Assembly: GCF_029223255.1 (NCBI RefSeq)
Contig: NZ_JARHUC010000001.1
Coordinates: forward strand, 558,001-622,000
Length of the DNA: 64,000 nucleotides
Direction of reading: 5' to 3'
DNA from: Albimonas marina
Lineage (GTDB): Bacteria > Pseudomonadota > Alphaproteobacteria > Rhodobacterales > Rhodobacteraceae
This document shows positions 45,799 through 54,907 of this stretch, piece by piece. Position 1 is the stretch's first letter; each line of letters opens with the position of its first letter. A program made the position numbers and the translations under genes. A model generated the notes under the pieces. It had not been told where the DNA came from. It was given only the letters and a program-made list of their open reading frames with translations, and made no database searches.

Positions 45799-46803
45799 TT
45801 ACATGGACGCGTTGATCTGCTGGGCGGCCTCGATGTTCTCGGCCCCCACGTCGCCTTCGAACTCGGCCCACACGGGCTTCATCGCGTCGACCCAGGCCTG
45901 GCGCTGCTCGGGCGTCAGCTCGCGCACCACGCCGCCGGCGTCGATGATCGACTGCTTGGCTTCCTCGTTGACCTTGAAGGACTCGCCGTTGCGGGCGGCC
46001 GTCACCTCGTCGAGGATCGTGAGGAACTGGTCGCGCACGTCGGCGTCGAGCCCGTCGAGCCAGTCGACCGAGGTCACCACCAGGTAGTCGATGACGCCGT
46101 GGTTGGTCTCGGTGGTGCCGTCCTGCACCTCGAAGAACTTCTGGCCGTAGATGTTGGACCAGGTGTTCTCCTGCCCGTCGACGACGCCGGTCTGCAGGGC
46201 GCCGTAGACCTCGGAGAAGGCCATCGCCTGCGGGTTGGCCTCGAGCGCCGCGAACTGCGCCTTCAGCACCTCGGAGGGCTGCACGCGGAACTTCAGGCCC
46301 TTGGCGTCGGAGGGCAGCAGCAGCGGCTTGTTGGCCGAGATCTGCTTCATGCCGTTGTGCCAGTAGGACAGGCCCTGCAGGCCGCGGCGCTGCATGGAGT
46401 CCAGCAGGCCCTGGCCGGTCTCGGAGGCCTGGAAGGCGTCGACCGCGTCGATGTTCTTGAACATGAACGGCAGGTCGAAGATGCGGAACTTCTTGGTGAA
46501 GGTCTCGAACTTCGACAGCGACGGCGCGGCGAGCTGGACGTCGCCGTTCAGCATCGCCTCCAGCACCTGGTCGTCGTTGTAGAGCGAGGAGTTGCCGTAG
46601 ACCTCCATGCAGGCCTTGCCGTTCATCTCCTCGTTCACCCGGTCGGCCAGCAGCGACGCGGCGATCCCCTTGGGATGCTTGTCGGTGTTGGTGACGTGGC
46701 TGAACTTGATGACGATCTCGCCGTCGTCGCAGGCGGCCTGCGCGGCGGCGGACGTCATCATCATGGCCGCCGCGACGGCGGCGGTGATCTTGAGAAAGCG
46801 CAT
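45799..46803 (-). CDS. dctP: TRAP transporter periplasmic binding protein DctP
   Basis: 334 residues from ATG 46803 (MRFLKITAAVAAAMMM), with GGGAGGA upstream. Signal peptide cleaved near AQA|ACDDGEIVIKFSHVTN. Mature DctP fold: HPKGIAASLLADRVNEEMNGKACMEVYGNSSLYND, then the substrate-site region GLKFRVQPSEVLKAQFAAL with the conserved Arg, and EVYGALQTGVVDGQENTWSNIYGQKFFEVQ. Sequence type is that of C4-dicarboxylate (malate, succinate, fumarate) binders. No DctBD two-component pair lies in the window. Confidence 0.95.
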   Translation of the reverse strand: MRFLKITAAVAAAMMMTSAAAQAACDDGEIVIKFSHVTNTDKHPKGIAASLLADRVNEEMNGKACMEVYGNSSLYNDDQVLEAMLNGDVQLAAPSLSKFETFTKKFRIFDLPFMFKNIDAVDAFQASETGQGLLDSMQRRGLQGLSYWHNGMKQISANKPLLLPSDAKGLKFRVQPSEVLKAQFAALEANPQAMAFSEVYGALQTGVVDGQENTWSNIYGQKFFEVQDGTTETNHGVIDYLVVTSVDWLDGLDADVRDQFLTILDEVTAARNGESFKVNEEAKQSIIDAGGVVRELTPEQRQAWVDAMKPVWAEFEGDVGAENIEAAQQINASM

Positions 46804-47157
46804 GTCCTGTCCTCCCTTGGGTTCCTGAATGCGCAAAGGACCCTTCGCCGCCAACCGTAGGGGGCGGCTGGTGCGGCGTAAATGACGTTTGCGTGCGCAA
46901 GGCAAGCCCTGGAGCGCGCCGAAGCGGTCCTTTCCGCCCGATGGATGGCGAAATGGTCCGCGCTTTCGGCGCCGCAACCTGCCGGCGGTAAATTCGCTGC
47001 GGTGCAGCGTGGCCGGGAGGGGCGCCCGCCGCGACCGGGAGGCCGCGCGGCGGGGCTGATTCGACGGCGGCGGAGCGAGGCCGCCGCCGGGGGGAGGATC
47101 ATGCGGACGTCGGTCGGGACGGACCTGTCCCGCCGGGGCGGGGGCCGAGGCCGCCGG
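46804..47157 (-). other. Upstream region of dctP
   Basis: About 350 bases between the HAD gene and dctP. It carries the promoter/operator at 46877-46905. The rest shows nothing recognisable. Confidence 0.5.
46877..46905 (-). promoter_or_regulatory. Candidate dctP promoter with palindromic operator in the spacer
   Basis: Minus-strand TTGCCT (46905-46900), a 17-bp spacer and TTTACG (46882-46877). The palindrome TTGCGTGCGCAA (46889-46900) fills the spacer, a good site for a repressor (LacI/GntR-like half sites TTGCG). A related TGCGCAA word lies at 46830-46836 near the start codon. The regulator is unknown. Confidence 0.45.
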
Positions 47158-47937
47158 TCAGGCCACCGCGCCCTCGCCGCCGCACTGGCGGCCGTGCCAG
47201 TCGCGCAGCGCCTCGGCCGTGACGCAGGAGAAGGGGCCCGGGTCGCCGGCCAGGATCTCGAACGGCGCCTGCGGCTCGCCGAGGTCGGAGACCACGAGGA
47301 AGGCGCCCGAGAAGTCCTCGTCGCGGGTGTAGAGGCCGGGGGCCGCCAGCACCGCCAGGCCCGCGCCGCCGGCCGAGGCGACGCCGCGGGCGCTGTCCTC
47401 GATCGCGACCGCGGTCTGGGGCGGCACGCCGAGGCGCTTGATCGCCAGCGCGTAGGGCGCGGGGTCGGGCTTCACCGCCTCGACGTCCTCGCGGGTGACG
47501 ACGGCGGCGAACCACTCCAGCGCCTCGAAGCCGAAGGCGTTGAGGATCAGCGCCTCGAAGGTCTCGCGCGAGGAGGTGGTGCAGGCGGCGAGCTTGAGGC
47601 CCGACGAGCGCACGTCCTCGATCAGGCGGGCGACGCCGGGGCGCAGGGCGGCGCCCTCCTCCATCATCGACAGGAACAGCTCGGACTTGCGCTCGTGCAC
47701 GCGCTCGAAGTCGCCGGCATGCTCCATGTTGGCCAGGTCGCGGGGGCGGTGGATCTCGGCGTAGTGGCGCATGCGGGCGAGGCCGCCCTCCACCGCCAGC
47801 AGCTCGTCGTATTTCTCGCGGTCCCAGGTCCAGTCGAGGCCCGCCTCGGCGAAGGCGGCGTTGAAGGCGGCGCGGTGCAGCTCCTCGGTTTCGGCGAGGG
47901 TGCCGTCTACGTCGAAAATCACGGCCGTGAGGGTCAT
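47158..47937 (-). CDS. HAD-superfamily phosphatase, CbbY-like
   Basis: 259 residues from ATG 47937. Motif I DVDGTLAETE at residues ~9-18, helical cap, motif II ACTTSS, motif III with the lysine in AVKPDPAPYALAIKRLG, and motif IV IEDSARGVASA. The closest recognisable group is CbbY / beta-phosphoglucomutase-like, which in autotrophic relatives removes xylulose-1,5-bisphosphate; no Calvin-cycle genes are nearby, so the substrate is open. Same strand as dctP but with 354 bp between, so a separate unit. Confidence 0.88.
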   Translation of the reverse strand: MTLTAVIFDVDGTLAETEELHRAAFNAAFAEAGLDWTWDREKYDELLAVEGGLARMRHYAEIHRPRDLANMEHAGDFERVHERKSELFLSMMEEGAALRPGVARLIEDVRSSGLKLAACTTSSRETFEALILNAFGFEALEWFAAVVTREDVEAVKPDPAPYALAIKRLGVPPQTAVAIEDSARGVASAGGAGLAVLAAPGLYTRDEDFSGAFLVVSDLGEPQAPFEILAGDPGPFSCVTAEALRDWHGRQCGGEGAVA

Positions 47938-48284
47938 GACGAAGCTCCATCGATGGGGTCGGACGCCGATGCGGGCGCTCCGGCCGCCTGCGTGGGGAAG
48001 GCGGGGAGCGAGGCGTCCGCGGGATGTGCGGATCGGTCCGGGTCGAGGGCGGGCGTCGGCAATGATGCCCGCGCTCGGCGACAGGTCGATGACGGCGGCG
48101 CGTTTGTTAAGGAATCCGAACGTCACGCCGCATTTCCGCCATGATACAGGCCCGGGCGGGCGACGTCGAGCCTTTCGCGGCTCGACACCGACGCCTGAGG
48201 ATGCATATCCGACGTGAGGATGGATCGGTCGGGAGCGACGACTCCCGCCGCTCCGCCCCTCGTGACGCGCCGCGGCGAACGGCC

Positions 48285-48301
48285 GCGCAATATTGTTGCG
48301 C
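48285..48301. promoter_or_regulatory. Palindromic operator candidate upstream of pntA
   Basis: GCGCAA, TATTG, TTGCGC: a perfect 6-bp inverted repeat with 5-nt spacer in an AT-rich island, ~130 bp before pntA. The half-site resembles that in the dctP operator, which may be chance. Confidence 0.45.
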
Positions 48302-48363
48302 AATTGGGGGTCTGGACGTCTTGCCTGTTTCGCGCGTCTAGGCCAAACCGACGGTGGACAAAG

Positions 48364-48399
48364 CGGCGCCCGGAAGGTCTGTTCCCCTTCCGGGCGCCG
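48364..48399 (+). promoter_or_regulatory. Strong hairpin in the pntA 5' leader
   Basis: Perfect 14-bp stem CGGCGCCCGGAAGG (48364-48377) / CCTTCCGGGCGCCG (48386-48399), 8-nt loop TCTGTTCC. It ends ~33 bp before the pntA start codon and has no T-tract; a role in mRNA stability or translation is possible. Confidence 0.6.
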
Positions 48400-48432
48400 T
48401 CGCGTCCGAAGGAGAACATGGAGGAGGGACGC

Positions 48433-50004
48433 ATGAGGATCGGCGCCCCAGCTGAGATCTTCGAGGGCGAAAAGAGGGTCGCCCTGACGCCAGAGAGCGC
48501 GAAGCGCCTGCAGAAGCTGGGCTACGATTGCCTGGTGCAGAGCGGAGCGGGCGAAGCCGCGAGCTTCAAGGACGAGGCCTATGCCGAGGCCGGCGTGACG
48601 GTGGTCGACACCGCCGCCGACCTGTGGAGCCAGGCCGACGTCATCGTGAAGGTGCGCGCGCCGTCCACGGAAGAGGTCGAGGCGGCCCCCGAGGGCAAGA
48701 CGCTGATCTCTTTCATCTGGCCCGCCCAGAACGAGGAGCTTCTGGCGGCGCTGAACGCCAAGAAGATGACCGTCCTGGCGATGGACATGGTCCCGCGCAT
48801 CAGCCGCGCGCAGAAGATGGACGCGCTGTCGTCCATGGCCAACATCGGCGGCTATCGCGCGGTGGTCGAGGCGGCGAACAACTTCGGCCGCTTCTTCACC
48901 GGCCAGGTCACCGCCGCGGGCAAGGTGCCGCCGGCGAAGATCCTGGTCGTCGGGGCAGGCGTCGCGGGCCTGGCGGCCATCGGCGCGGCCCAGGCGATGG
49001 GCGCCGTCGTGCGCGCCTTCGACGTGCGCCCCGAGGTGGCCGAGCAGATCGAGTCGATGGGCGCGGAGTTCCTGTTCCTCGACTTCGAGGACACGCAGGA
49101 CGGCTCGGGCACCGGCGGCTACGCGGCCCCCTCCTCGCCTGAGTTCCGCGAGAAGCAGCTGGAGCTGTTCCGCGCCCAGGCGCCCGAGGTCGACATCGTC
49201 ATCACCACGGCGCTGATCCCCGGCCGGCCCGCGCCGAAGCTGTGGACCGAGGACATGGTCCTCGCGATGAAGAACGGCTCGGTGATCGTCGACCTCGCCG
49301 CCGAGCGCGGCGGCAACTGCGACCTGACCGTGCCCGACGACAAGATCGTCACCGAGAACGGCGTCACCATCATCGGCTACACCGACCTGCCGAGCCGGAT
49401 GGCGACCCAGTCCTCGAACCTCTACGGCACCAACATCGCCCACATGATGGCCGACCTGACGCCCGAGAAGGACGGCAAGCCGGTCGTGAACATGGAGGAC
49501 GACGTGATCCGCGGCTCGACCGTGTGTCACGAGGGCGAGATCACCTTCCCGCCGCCGCCCCCCAAGGTGAAGGCCATCGCGGCCGCCAAGCCGAAGGAGA
49601 AGGTGAAGGAGCCGACCCCCGAGGAGAAGAAGGCCGCCGAGATCGCCGCCTTCAAGAAGCAGACCAAGAGCCAGGTGACCCTGCTGGTCGTGGGCGCCGT
49701 GCTGCTGCTGGCCGTGGGCCTCGTCGCGCCGGCGAGCTTCATGCAGCACTTCATCGTCTTCGTGCTGTCGGTCTTCGTGGGCTTCCAGGTGATCTGGGGC
49801 GTGGCGCATTCGCTGCACACGCCGCTGATGGCGGTCACGAACGCGATCTCGTCGATCATCATCCTGGGCGCGCTGATGCAGATCGGCTCGAACTCGACGA
49901 TCGTGATCGTGCTCGCCGCGCTGTCGGTCTTCATGGCCGGCATCAACATCTTCGGCGGCTTCCTCGTCACCCGGCGCATGCTCGCCATGTTCCAGAAATC
50001 GTAA
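48433..50004 (+). CDS. pntA: NAD(P) transhydrogenase subunit alpha
   Basis: 523 residues from ATG 48433 ([27 protein letters not shown]), with GAGGAGGGAC upstream. The proton-pumping enzyme couples hydride transfer between NADH and NADP+ to the membrane potential. Domain I (alanine-dehydrogenase-like) has [29 protein letters not shown] for NAD(H), plus RQD-loop-like sequence near [14 protein letters not shown] Lys/Pro/Glu-rich linker (~385-415) leads to four C-terminal helices. Both halves are in one chain, as in E. coli, not split into pntAA/pntAB. pntB follows after 13 bp. Confidence 0.97.
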   Translation: MRIGAPAEIFEGEKRVALTPESAKRLQKLGYDCLVQSGAGEAASFKDEAYAEAGVTVVDTAADLWSQADVIVKVRAPSTEEVEAAPEGKTLISFIWPAQNEELLAALNAKKMTVLAMDMVPRISRAQKMDALSSMANIGGYRAVVEAANNFGRFFTGQVTAAGKVPPAKILVVGAGVAGLAAIGAAQAMGAVVRAFDVRPEVAEQIESMGAEFLFLDFEDTQDGSGTGGYAAPSSPEFREKQLELFRAQAPEVDIVITTALIPGRPAPKLWTEDMVLAMKNGSVIVDLAAERGGNCDLTVPDDKIVTENGVTIIGYTDLPSRMATQSSNLYGTNIAHMMADLTPEKDGKPVVNMEDDVIRGSTVCHEGEITFPPPPPKVKAIAAAKPKEKVKEPTPEEKKAAEIAAFKKQTKSQVTLLVVGAVLLLAVGLVAPASFMQHFIVFVLSVFVGFQVIWGVAHSLHTPLMAVTNAISSIIILGALMQIGSNSTIVIVLAALSVFMAGINIFGGFLVTRRMLAMFQKS

Positions 50005-50017
50005 GGAGGGCGAGGAC

Positions 50018-51451
50018 ATGGACTACGGATTCTCGACCGCGGCCTACGTGGTCGCGGCGGTTCTCTTCATCCTGTCGCTGGGCGGCCTCTCGAACCAGGA
50101 GAAGGCCAAGCGCGCGGTCTGGTACGGCATCGCCGGCATGGCGCTGGCCGTGGCCGCCACGCTGGTGGGCCCGGGCTCGGGCCTCTGGCTGTTGTCGGTC
50201 ATCCTGATCGCGGCCGGCGGCATCATCGGCTTCTTCGTCGCCAAGCGCGTGCAGATGACCGAGATGCCCCAGCTGGTCGCGGCCATGCACAGCCTCGTCG
50301 GCCTCGCCGCGGTGTTCGTGGGCTACAACGCCCATGTCGAGCTCGGCCGGGTCATGGCCATGGACGACGCGGCGCGCGTGGGGCTCGAGGGTTTCGCGGC
50401 CCTGCTCGCCAAGAAGGACGCGGTGGAGATCGCGATCCTGCGCGTCGAGCTGTTCCTGGGCGTGTTCATCGGCGCGATCACCTTCACCGGCTCGGTCATC
50501 GCCTACGGCAAGCTCGCCGGCAAGGTCACGTCGGCGGCGAAGAAGCTGCCGGGCGGGCATGTGCTGAACGCCTCGGCCGCCGCGATCTCGGTGCTGTCGC
50601 TGATCTGGTACTTCAACTCCGGCGGGCTGCTGCCGCTGCTGCTGATGACCGTGATGGCGCTGTTCATCGGCTACCACCTGATCATGGGCATCGGCGGCGC
50701 CGACATGCCGGTGGTCGTGTCGATGCTCAACTCGTACTCGGGCTGGGCGGCGGCGGCGATCGGCTTCAGCCTCGGCAACGATCTGCTGATCGTGGTCGGC
50801 GCGCTGGTCGGCTCCTCGGGCGCGATCCTGTCGTACATCATGTGCAAGGCCATGAACCGGCACTTCGTCTCGGTGATCCTGGGCGGCTTCGGCGGCTCCT
50901 CGGGCCCGGCGATGGAGGTCGAGGGCGAGATGGTCGCCATCGACGCCGACGGCGTGGCCGCGGCGCTGGAGGAGGCCGACAGCATCATCGTCGTGCCCGG
51001 CTACGGCATGGCGGTGGCGCAGGCCCAGCAGGCGGTCTCGGAGCTGACGCGCAAGATGCGCGCGGCGGGCAAGGAGTTCCGCTTCGCCATCCACCCCGTC
51101 GCGGGGCGTCTGCCGGGGCACATGAACGTGCTGCTGGCCGAGGCCAAGGTCCCCTACGACATCGTCCTGGAGATGGACGAGATCAACGAGGACTTCCCCG
51201 AGACCGACGTGGTCATCATCATCGGGGCGAACGACATCGTGAACCCCGCCGCCCAGGACGACCCCAACTCCCCCATCGCCGGGATGCCGGTGCTGGAGGT
51301 GTGGAAGGCCAAGCAGGTGTTCGTGTCCAAGCGCGGGCAGGGCACCGGCTACTCGGGCATCGAGAACCCGCTGTTCTTCAAGGACAACACGCGGATGTTC
51401 TACGGCGACGCCAAGGCCTCGCTGGACGCGCTGCTGGCCAAGCTGGGCTGA
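50018..51451 (+). CDS. pntB: NAD(P) transhydrogenase subunit beta
   Basis: 477 residues, AGGAGGGCG upstream. About nine helices forming the proton channel (His in [20 protein letters not shown] and the conserved helix with [15 protein letters not shown]), then the NADP-binding domain III with [43 protein letters not shown] and [20 protein letters not shown]. Transcribed with pntA; ends at the GAAA-loop terminator. Confidence 0.97.
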   Translation: MDYGFSTAAYVVAAVLFILSLGGLSNQEKAKRAVWYGIAGMALAVAATLVGPGSGLWLLSVILIAAGGIIGFFVAKRVQMTEMPQLVAAMHSLVGLAAVFVGYNAHVELGRVMAMDDAARVGLEGFAALLAKKDAVEIAILRVELFLGVFIGAITFTGSVIAYGKLAGKVTSAAKKLPGGHVLNASAAAISVLSLIWYFNSGGLLPLLLMTVMALFIGYHLIMGIGGADMPVVVSMLNSYSGWAAAAIGFSLGNDLLIVVGALVGSSGAILSYIMCKAMNRHFVSVILGGFGGSSGPAMEVEGEMVAIDADGVAAALEEADSIIVVPGYGMAVAQAQQAVSELTRKMRAAGKEFRFAIHPVAGRLPGHMNVLLAEAKVPYDIVLEMDEINEDFPETDVVIIIGANDIVNPAAQDDPNSPIAGMPVLEVWKAKQVFVSKRGQGTGYSGIENPLFFKDNTRMFYGDAKASLDALLAKLG

Positions 51452-51482
51452 TCCGCGGTTCCCGCGGACGGACGAGACAGGG

Positions 51483-51512
51483 AAGCGCCGCGCAGAAATG
51501 CGCGGCGCTTTC
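51483..51512 (+). terminator. pntAB terminator
   Basis: Perfect 12-bp stem AAGCGCCGCGCA (51483-51494) / TGCGCGGCGCTT (51499-51510) closed by a GAAA tetraloop, followed by TCG. Confidence 0.8.
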
Positions 51513-51535
51513 GCGTTGGGGGGAGCGGGGACGGA

Positions 51536-51846
51536 GGCGCCCTGCGGGCGGGCTTGGGCGCGCCGCGGGCCGGAGCGAGAGGGGCCCGGCGGAGCGTCGT
51601 CGGCGAGGGGGAAGGCCGCTTCCTGACTCACCAAAGAACAGGGCCCGCGCCTGTCCTCCGCAGCCGTCCGTCGCTGAAGATGCCTGAGCGACTCGTCGGG
51701 AGGGGTCAAGGACAAGCCCCGCCCAAGGGCGGGGTCGCTTCGCGATCCTGGACCCCTCCCGACGAGTCGCTCTTCACGGCATCAGCGACGGACGGCTCCG
51801 GAGAACAGGCGCTGCGCGCGGGACGCAGGCGTCGCGACCGGGCGCC
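51536..51846. repeat. Dispersed covarying palindromic element, copy C
   Basis: 311 bp, GGCGCC ends as in the other copies. Core hairpin 51647-51812. The outer stem is identical to copy A (51666-51674 / 51785-51793). The inner stem is CGTCGGGAGGGGTC (51694-51707) with GACCCCTCCCGACG (51751-51764). Compared with copy A, four positions differ and all four are matched on the other arm. Apical hairpin CCCCGCCC / GGGCGGGG (51717-51724 / 51727-51734). Between convergent pntB and the DUF3253 gene. Confidence 0.9.
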
Positions 51847-51957
51847 TGGAGGGGCGGCCGGATCGGTGCGGGGGCTGTTTGGAAGGGGTGGGTGGCTGGC
51901 CGGGGGGGGGCGGGCGCCGTCCGGCGGGGGGCGGCGCCGCGGAAGAGGGGGGGCGGC

Positions 51958-52212
51958 TCAGTGCAGGGGGCGGCTGAGGCGGATGGGGCCCTGGGCGGAG
52001 AGGGCGTCGACGGCCTTGCCGCTCTGGGTCACGGAAATCAGGCCGTCGCGCTGCAGGCGGCTCGCCACCATGCGCACGCGGTCCACCAGGGGGCGCCAGT
52101 CGTCGGGGGCCAGGCGGCGGGCGGCCTCGGAGGGGCAGAAGCCGGAAACGGCCTCCGGGCTGCGGGCGAGTTCGAGCAACGTCTCGGCGATTCGATCGTC
52201 GGTTGTATTCAT
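51958..52212 (-). CDS. DUF3253-family small protein
   Basis: 84 residues. Winged-helix-like small protein with the family pattern SGFCPSEAARRLAPDDWRPLVDRVRMVASRLQRDGLISVTQSGKAVD, ending GPIRLSRPL. Function unknown; the fold suggests nucleic-acid binding, but that is inference. AGGAACG-type ribosome-binding site upstream of ATG 52212. Confidence 0.85.
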   Translation of the reverse strand: MNTTDDRIAETLLELARSPEAVSGFCPSEAARRLAPDDWRPLVDRVRMVASRLQRDGLISVTQSGKAVDALSAQGPIRLSRPLH

Positions 52213-52546
52213 TGTGATTCGTTCCTCCCGGGGGCCGGAACCATACCATCGCCGGCCGAGAGGCGCCCGCGTTCCGGCGCGCGCCGAGGGTCGATCCCCC
52301 GGGCGGCGGCGCCGGGACCGCCGCGCGCGGGGCGCGGTCGGAGCGTCGGCGGCGGGGCGGAGGGGACCTCGAAGAGGCGGGGGCGCAGGGCGCGCCGCCG
52401 CGGGCCGGCCAATTCCGGCCCGCCTTCATATGGACTTCCCGCCCCGCAGGGCTAGGGTCGGGCGCGAAGGAATTATCCGCCTCCGGGCGCGGACGCCCCC
52501 CGGTCCGCGCCGAAAACGGGGCGCGGACCAGCAAGGGATGATCGAC
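52213..52546 (+). other. Divergent spacer DUF3253/CoxL-like
   Basis: About 330 bases. A weak promoter-like pair (TGGACT 52431-52436, TAGGGT 52453-52458, 16-bp spacer) precedes the CoxL-like gene, and a small inverted repeat GGCCGG/CCGGCC lies at 52403-52420. No gene is supported. Confidence 0.4.
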
Positions 52547-54850
52547 ATGGTGAAGTTCGGCGTCGCCCAGCCACTCGTCCGCAAGGAGGACCTGCGCCTG
52601 TTGACCGGCGGCGGGCGCTATGTCGACGACACCGCGCCAGAGAACGCGGCCTGGGTGCATTTCCTGCGCGCGCCGGTGGCGCACGCGCGGCTGACGAAGG
52701 TCGACGCCTCGGCCGCGCGCGAGGCCGAGGGCGTGCTGGCGGTGTTCACCGCCGCCGACCTCGAGGGCAAGCTGCGCAATTCCATGGACGCGGGCGTGGT
52801 GAAGAACCGCGACGGCTCGACCGGGGCGGCCCCGGTGCGTCCGATCCTGGCGGCCGACAAGGTCGCCTATGTCGGCGAGGCCATCGCCGCCGTGGTGGCC
52901 GAGACCCAGGCCCAGGCCCGCGACGCCGCCGAGCTGATCGAGCTGGACTTCGAGGAGCTGCCCGCCGCCTTCGACACGGCGCTCGCCCGCGAGCAGCCCG
53001 AGGTGCATCCCGACGTGGCGCCGGGCAACCTCGCCTTCGACTGGGCCTTCGGCGACGAGGACGCCACGAAGACGGCCTTCGCGGAGGCCGCCCATGTCGT
53101 CGAGCTGCCGCTGGTCAACAACCGCGTCATCGCCAACCCGATGGAGACCCGCGGCGCCTGGGCCGAGTGGGACGGGAGCAAGCTGCACGTCTCGACCAAC
53201 GGCCAGGGCGTGTGGGGCCTGAAGCGGGAGATGTCGAAGAAGATCGGCCTCGCGCCCGAGCAGGTGCGCATCACCAACCCCGACGTCGGCGGCGGCTTCG
53301 GGATGAAGGCCTTCAACTACCCCGAGCATTTCGTGGTGGCGCTGGCCGCCAAGGAGCTGGGGCGCCCGGCGCGCTGGATGGCGGACCGTTCCGAGTCGAT
53401 GATGACCGACGCGATGGGCCGCGATCACGTCACGATCGCCCGCGGCGCCTTCGACGCCGACCACAAGCTGACCGCGATCCACTTCAGCGTCACCGCGGGC
53501 CTGGGCGCCTACAACTCGCCCTTCGGGCAGTACATCCCCTCCGAGGTCGCCAAGAACGTGCTGCCGGGCGTCTACGACGTGCAGGTCGGCCTCTACGAGG
53601 TGAAGGGCGTCTACACCAACACCTGCCCGGTGGATTCCTACCGCGGCGCCGGCCGGCCGGAGGCGATCTACCAGATCGAGCGGCTGATGGACGCCGCCGC
53701 CCGCCAGTTCGGGATGTCGCCGGCGGAAGTCCGCCGCAAGAGCTTCATCCCCAAGGACAAGTTCCCCTACACGACGCTGGTCGGCCAGGTCTACGACGTG
53801 GGCGACTTCGACCGGGTGATGACCCGCTGCCTCGCCGAGGCCGACTGGGACGGGTTCGAGGCGCGCCGCGCCGAGAGCGCCAAGAAGGGCCTGCTGCGGG
53901 GCCGGGGGCTGGCCACCTACATCGAGTCGATCCTCGGCGCCCAGAACGAGACCGCCAAGATCGAGTTCGCCGAGGACGGGGGCTACAACCTCTATGTCGG
54001 CACCCAGTCCAACGGGCAGGGGCACGAGACGGTCTACGCCCAGATCCTGCATGAGCGCACCGGCCTGCCCTACGACCGGATCCGGGTGATCCAGGGCGAC
54101 AGCGACCTGATCAAGACCGGTGGCGGCACCGGCGGCTCGCGCTCGGTCACCATGCAGGGCAACGCGATCAACGCCGCCTCCGACGAGATGATCGAGAAGT
54201 TCCGCCCCATGGCGGAGGAGGAGCTGGAGGTCTCGGGCGGGGACCTGGTGTTCGAGGACGGCGCCTTCCGCGTCGCCGGCACCGACCGCGAGGTCACGCT
54301 GGAGACGCTGGGGGCCAAGGCCCGCTCGCTGGGCGATCCGGCGATGCTGGTGCACGAGACCGAGAACACGGTGCCCGGCCGCTCCTTCCCCAACGGCTGC
54401 CATATCTGCGAGGTCGAGGTCGATCCCGACACCGGCAAGCTGGCGGTGGTGAAGTACACCGTCGTCGACGACTTCGGCCTGCTGATGAACCCGGTGCTGG
54501 CCATCGGCCAGGTGCACGGGGGCGTGGTGCAGGGCGTGGGCCAGGCGATCAACGAGCAGGTGGTGTACGATGAAAGCGGGCAGTTGCTGACCGCGACCTT
54601 CATGGACTACTCCCTGCCGCGCGCCTACGAGGTGCCGGACATGCCGTTCTTCCACGAGGGCACGCCCTCGACCGCGAACGCGATCGGCATGAAGGGCTGC
54701 GGCGAGGCCGGCACCGTCGGCGCGCTGGCCGCGGTGACCAACGCGGCGCTGGACGCGGTCTCGGCCGCGGGCGTGTCCCACGTGGACATGCCGCTGACCC
54801 CGCAGCGGGTCTGGTCCTGGCTGAACGCCGCGAAGGTCGCGGCCGAGTGA
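52547..54850 (+). CDS. Xanthine dehydrogenase-family molybdopterin-binding subunit (CoxL form II-like)
   Basis: 767 residues from ATG 52547 (MVKFGVAQPLVRKEDLRLLTGGGRYVDD), chosen because AAGGGA has proper spacing; ATG 52538 is the alternative. Large molybdenum subunit: N-terminal a/b hammerhead domain (to ~145), then the Moco domains with DVGGGFGMK (246-254), YRGAGRPEA (365-373) where form I CO dehydrogenase has a Cys-containing loop, SNGQGHETVYAQI, and the C-terminal GCGEAG with the catalytic-type Glu at 720. It oxidises an aldehyde, purine or other hydroxylatable substrate; CO is unlikely. The FAD and 2Fe-2S subunits are absent next to it. Confidence 0.9.
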   Translation: MVKFGVAQPLVRKEDLRLLTGGGRYVDDTAPENAAWVHFLRAPVAHARLTKVDASAAREAEGVLAVFTAADLEGKLRNSMDAGVVKNRDGSTGAAPVRPILAADKVAYVGEAIAAVVAETQAQARDAAELIELDFEELPAAFDTALAREQPEVHPDVAPGNLAFDWAFGDEDATKTAFAEAAHVVELPLVNNRVIANPMETRGAWAEWDGSKLHVSTNGQGVWGLKREMSKKIGLAPEQVRITNPDVGGGFGMKAFNYPEHFVVALAAKELGRPARWMADRSESMMTDAMGRDHVTIARGAFDADHKLTAIHFSVTAGLGAYNSPFGQYIPSEVAKNVLPGVYDVQVGLYEVKGVYTNTCPVDSYRGAGRPEAIYQIERLMDAAARQFGMSPAEVRRKSFIPKDKFPYTTLVGQVYDVGDFDRVMTRCLAEADWDGFEARRAESAKKGLLRGRGLATYIESILGAQNETAKIEFAEDGGYNLYVGTQSNGQGHETVYAQILHERTGLPYDRIRVIQGDSDLIKTGGGTGGSRSVTMQGNAINAASDEMIEKFRPMAEEELEVSGGDLVFEDGAFRVAGTDREVTLETLGAKARSLGDPAMLVHETENTVPGRSFPNGCHICEVEVDPDTGKLAVVKYTVVDDFGLLMNPVLAIGQVHGGVVQGVGQAINEQVVYDESGQLLTATFMDYSLPRAYEVPDMPFFHEGTPSTANAIGMKGCGEAGTVGALAAVTNAALDAVSAAGVSHVDMPLTPQRVWSWLNAAKVAAE

Positions 54851-54907
54851 ACGAAGCCGCCGCGCGACCGTCCGAAGGGCCGCGCGGCGACCGACCCGGG
54901 GGGACGG

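Larger units (their letters stand above)
47938..48432 (+). other. Long leader region of pntAB
   Basis: About 495 bases between the HAD gene and pntA (divergent). It contains a palindrome (48285-48301) and a strong hairpin (48364-48399). No gene is supported; an extended frame into it from pntA is not conserved. Confidence 0.6.
51452..51957. other. Convergent spacer pntB/DUF3253: terminator plus repeat copy C
   Basis: About 500 bases without a gene: the pntB terminator (51483-51512), palindromic element copy C (51536-51846), and ~110 bases of G-rich sequence. Confidence 0.8.

Noticed and set aside
51554-51850. Protein-like continuity (PERL...ASRSW) through repeat copies A and C
   Set aside because: The same peptide appears in A and C only because the DNA is repeated; in copy B the frame shifts, and the changes between copies follow base pairing, not codons.
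52547-54850. Form I carbon monoxide dehydrogenase (CoxL)
   Set aside because: The active-site loop reads YRGAGR, not the Cys-containing loop of true CO dehydrogenases, and coxM/coxS are missing.
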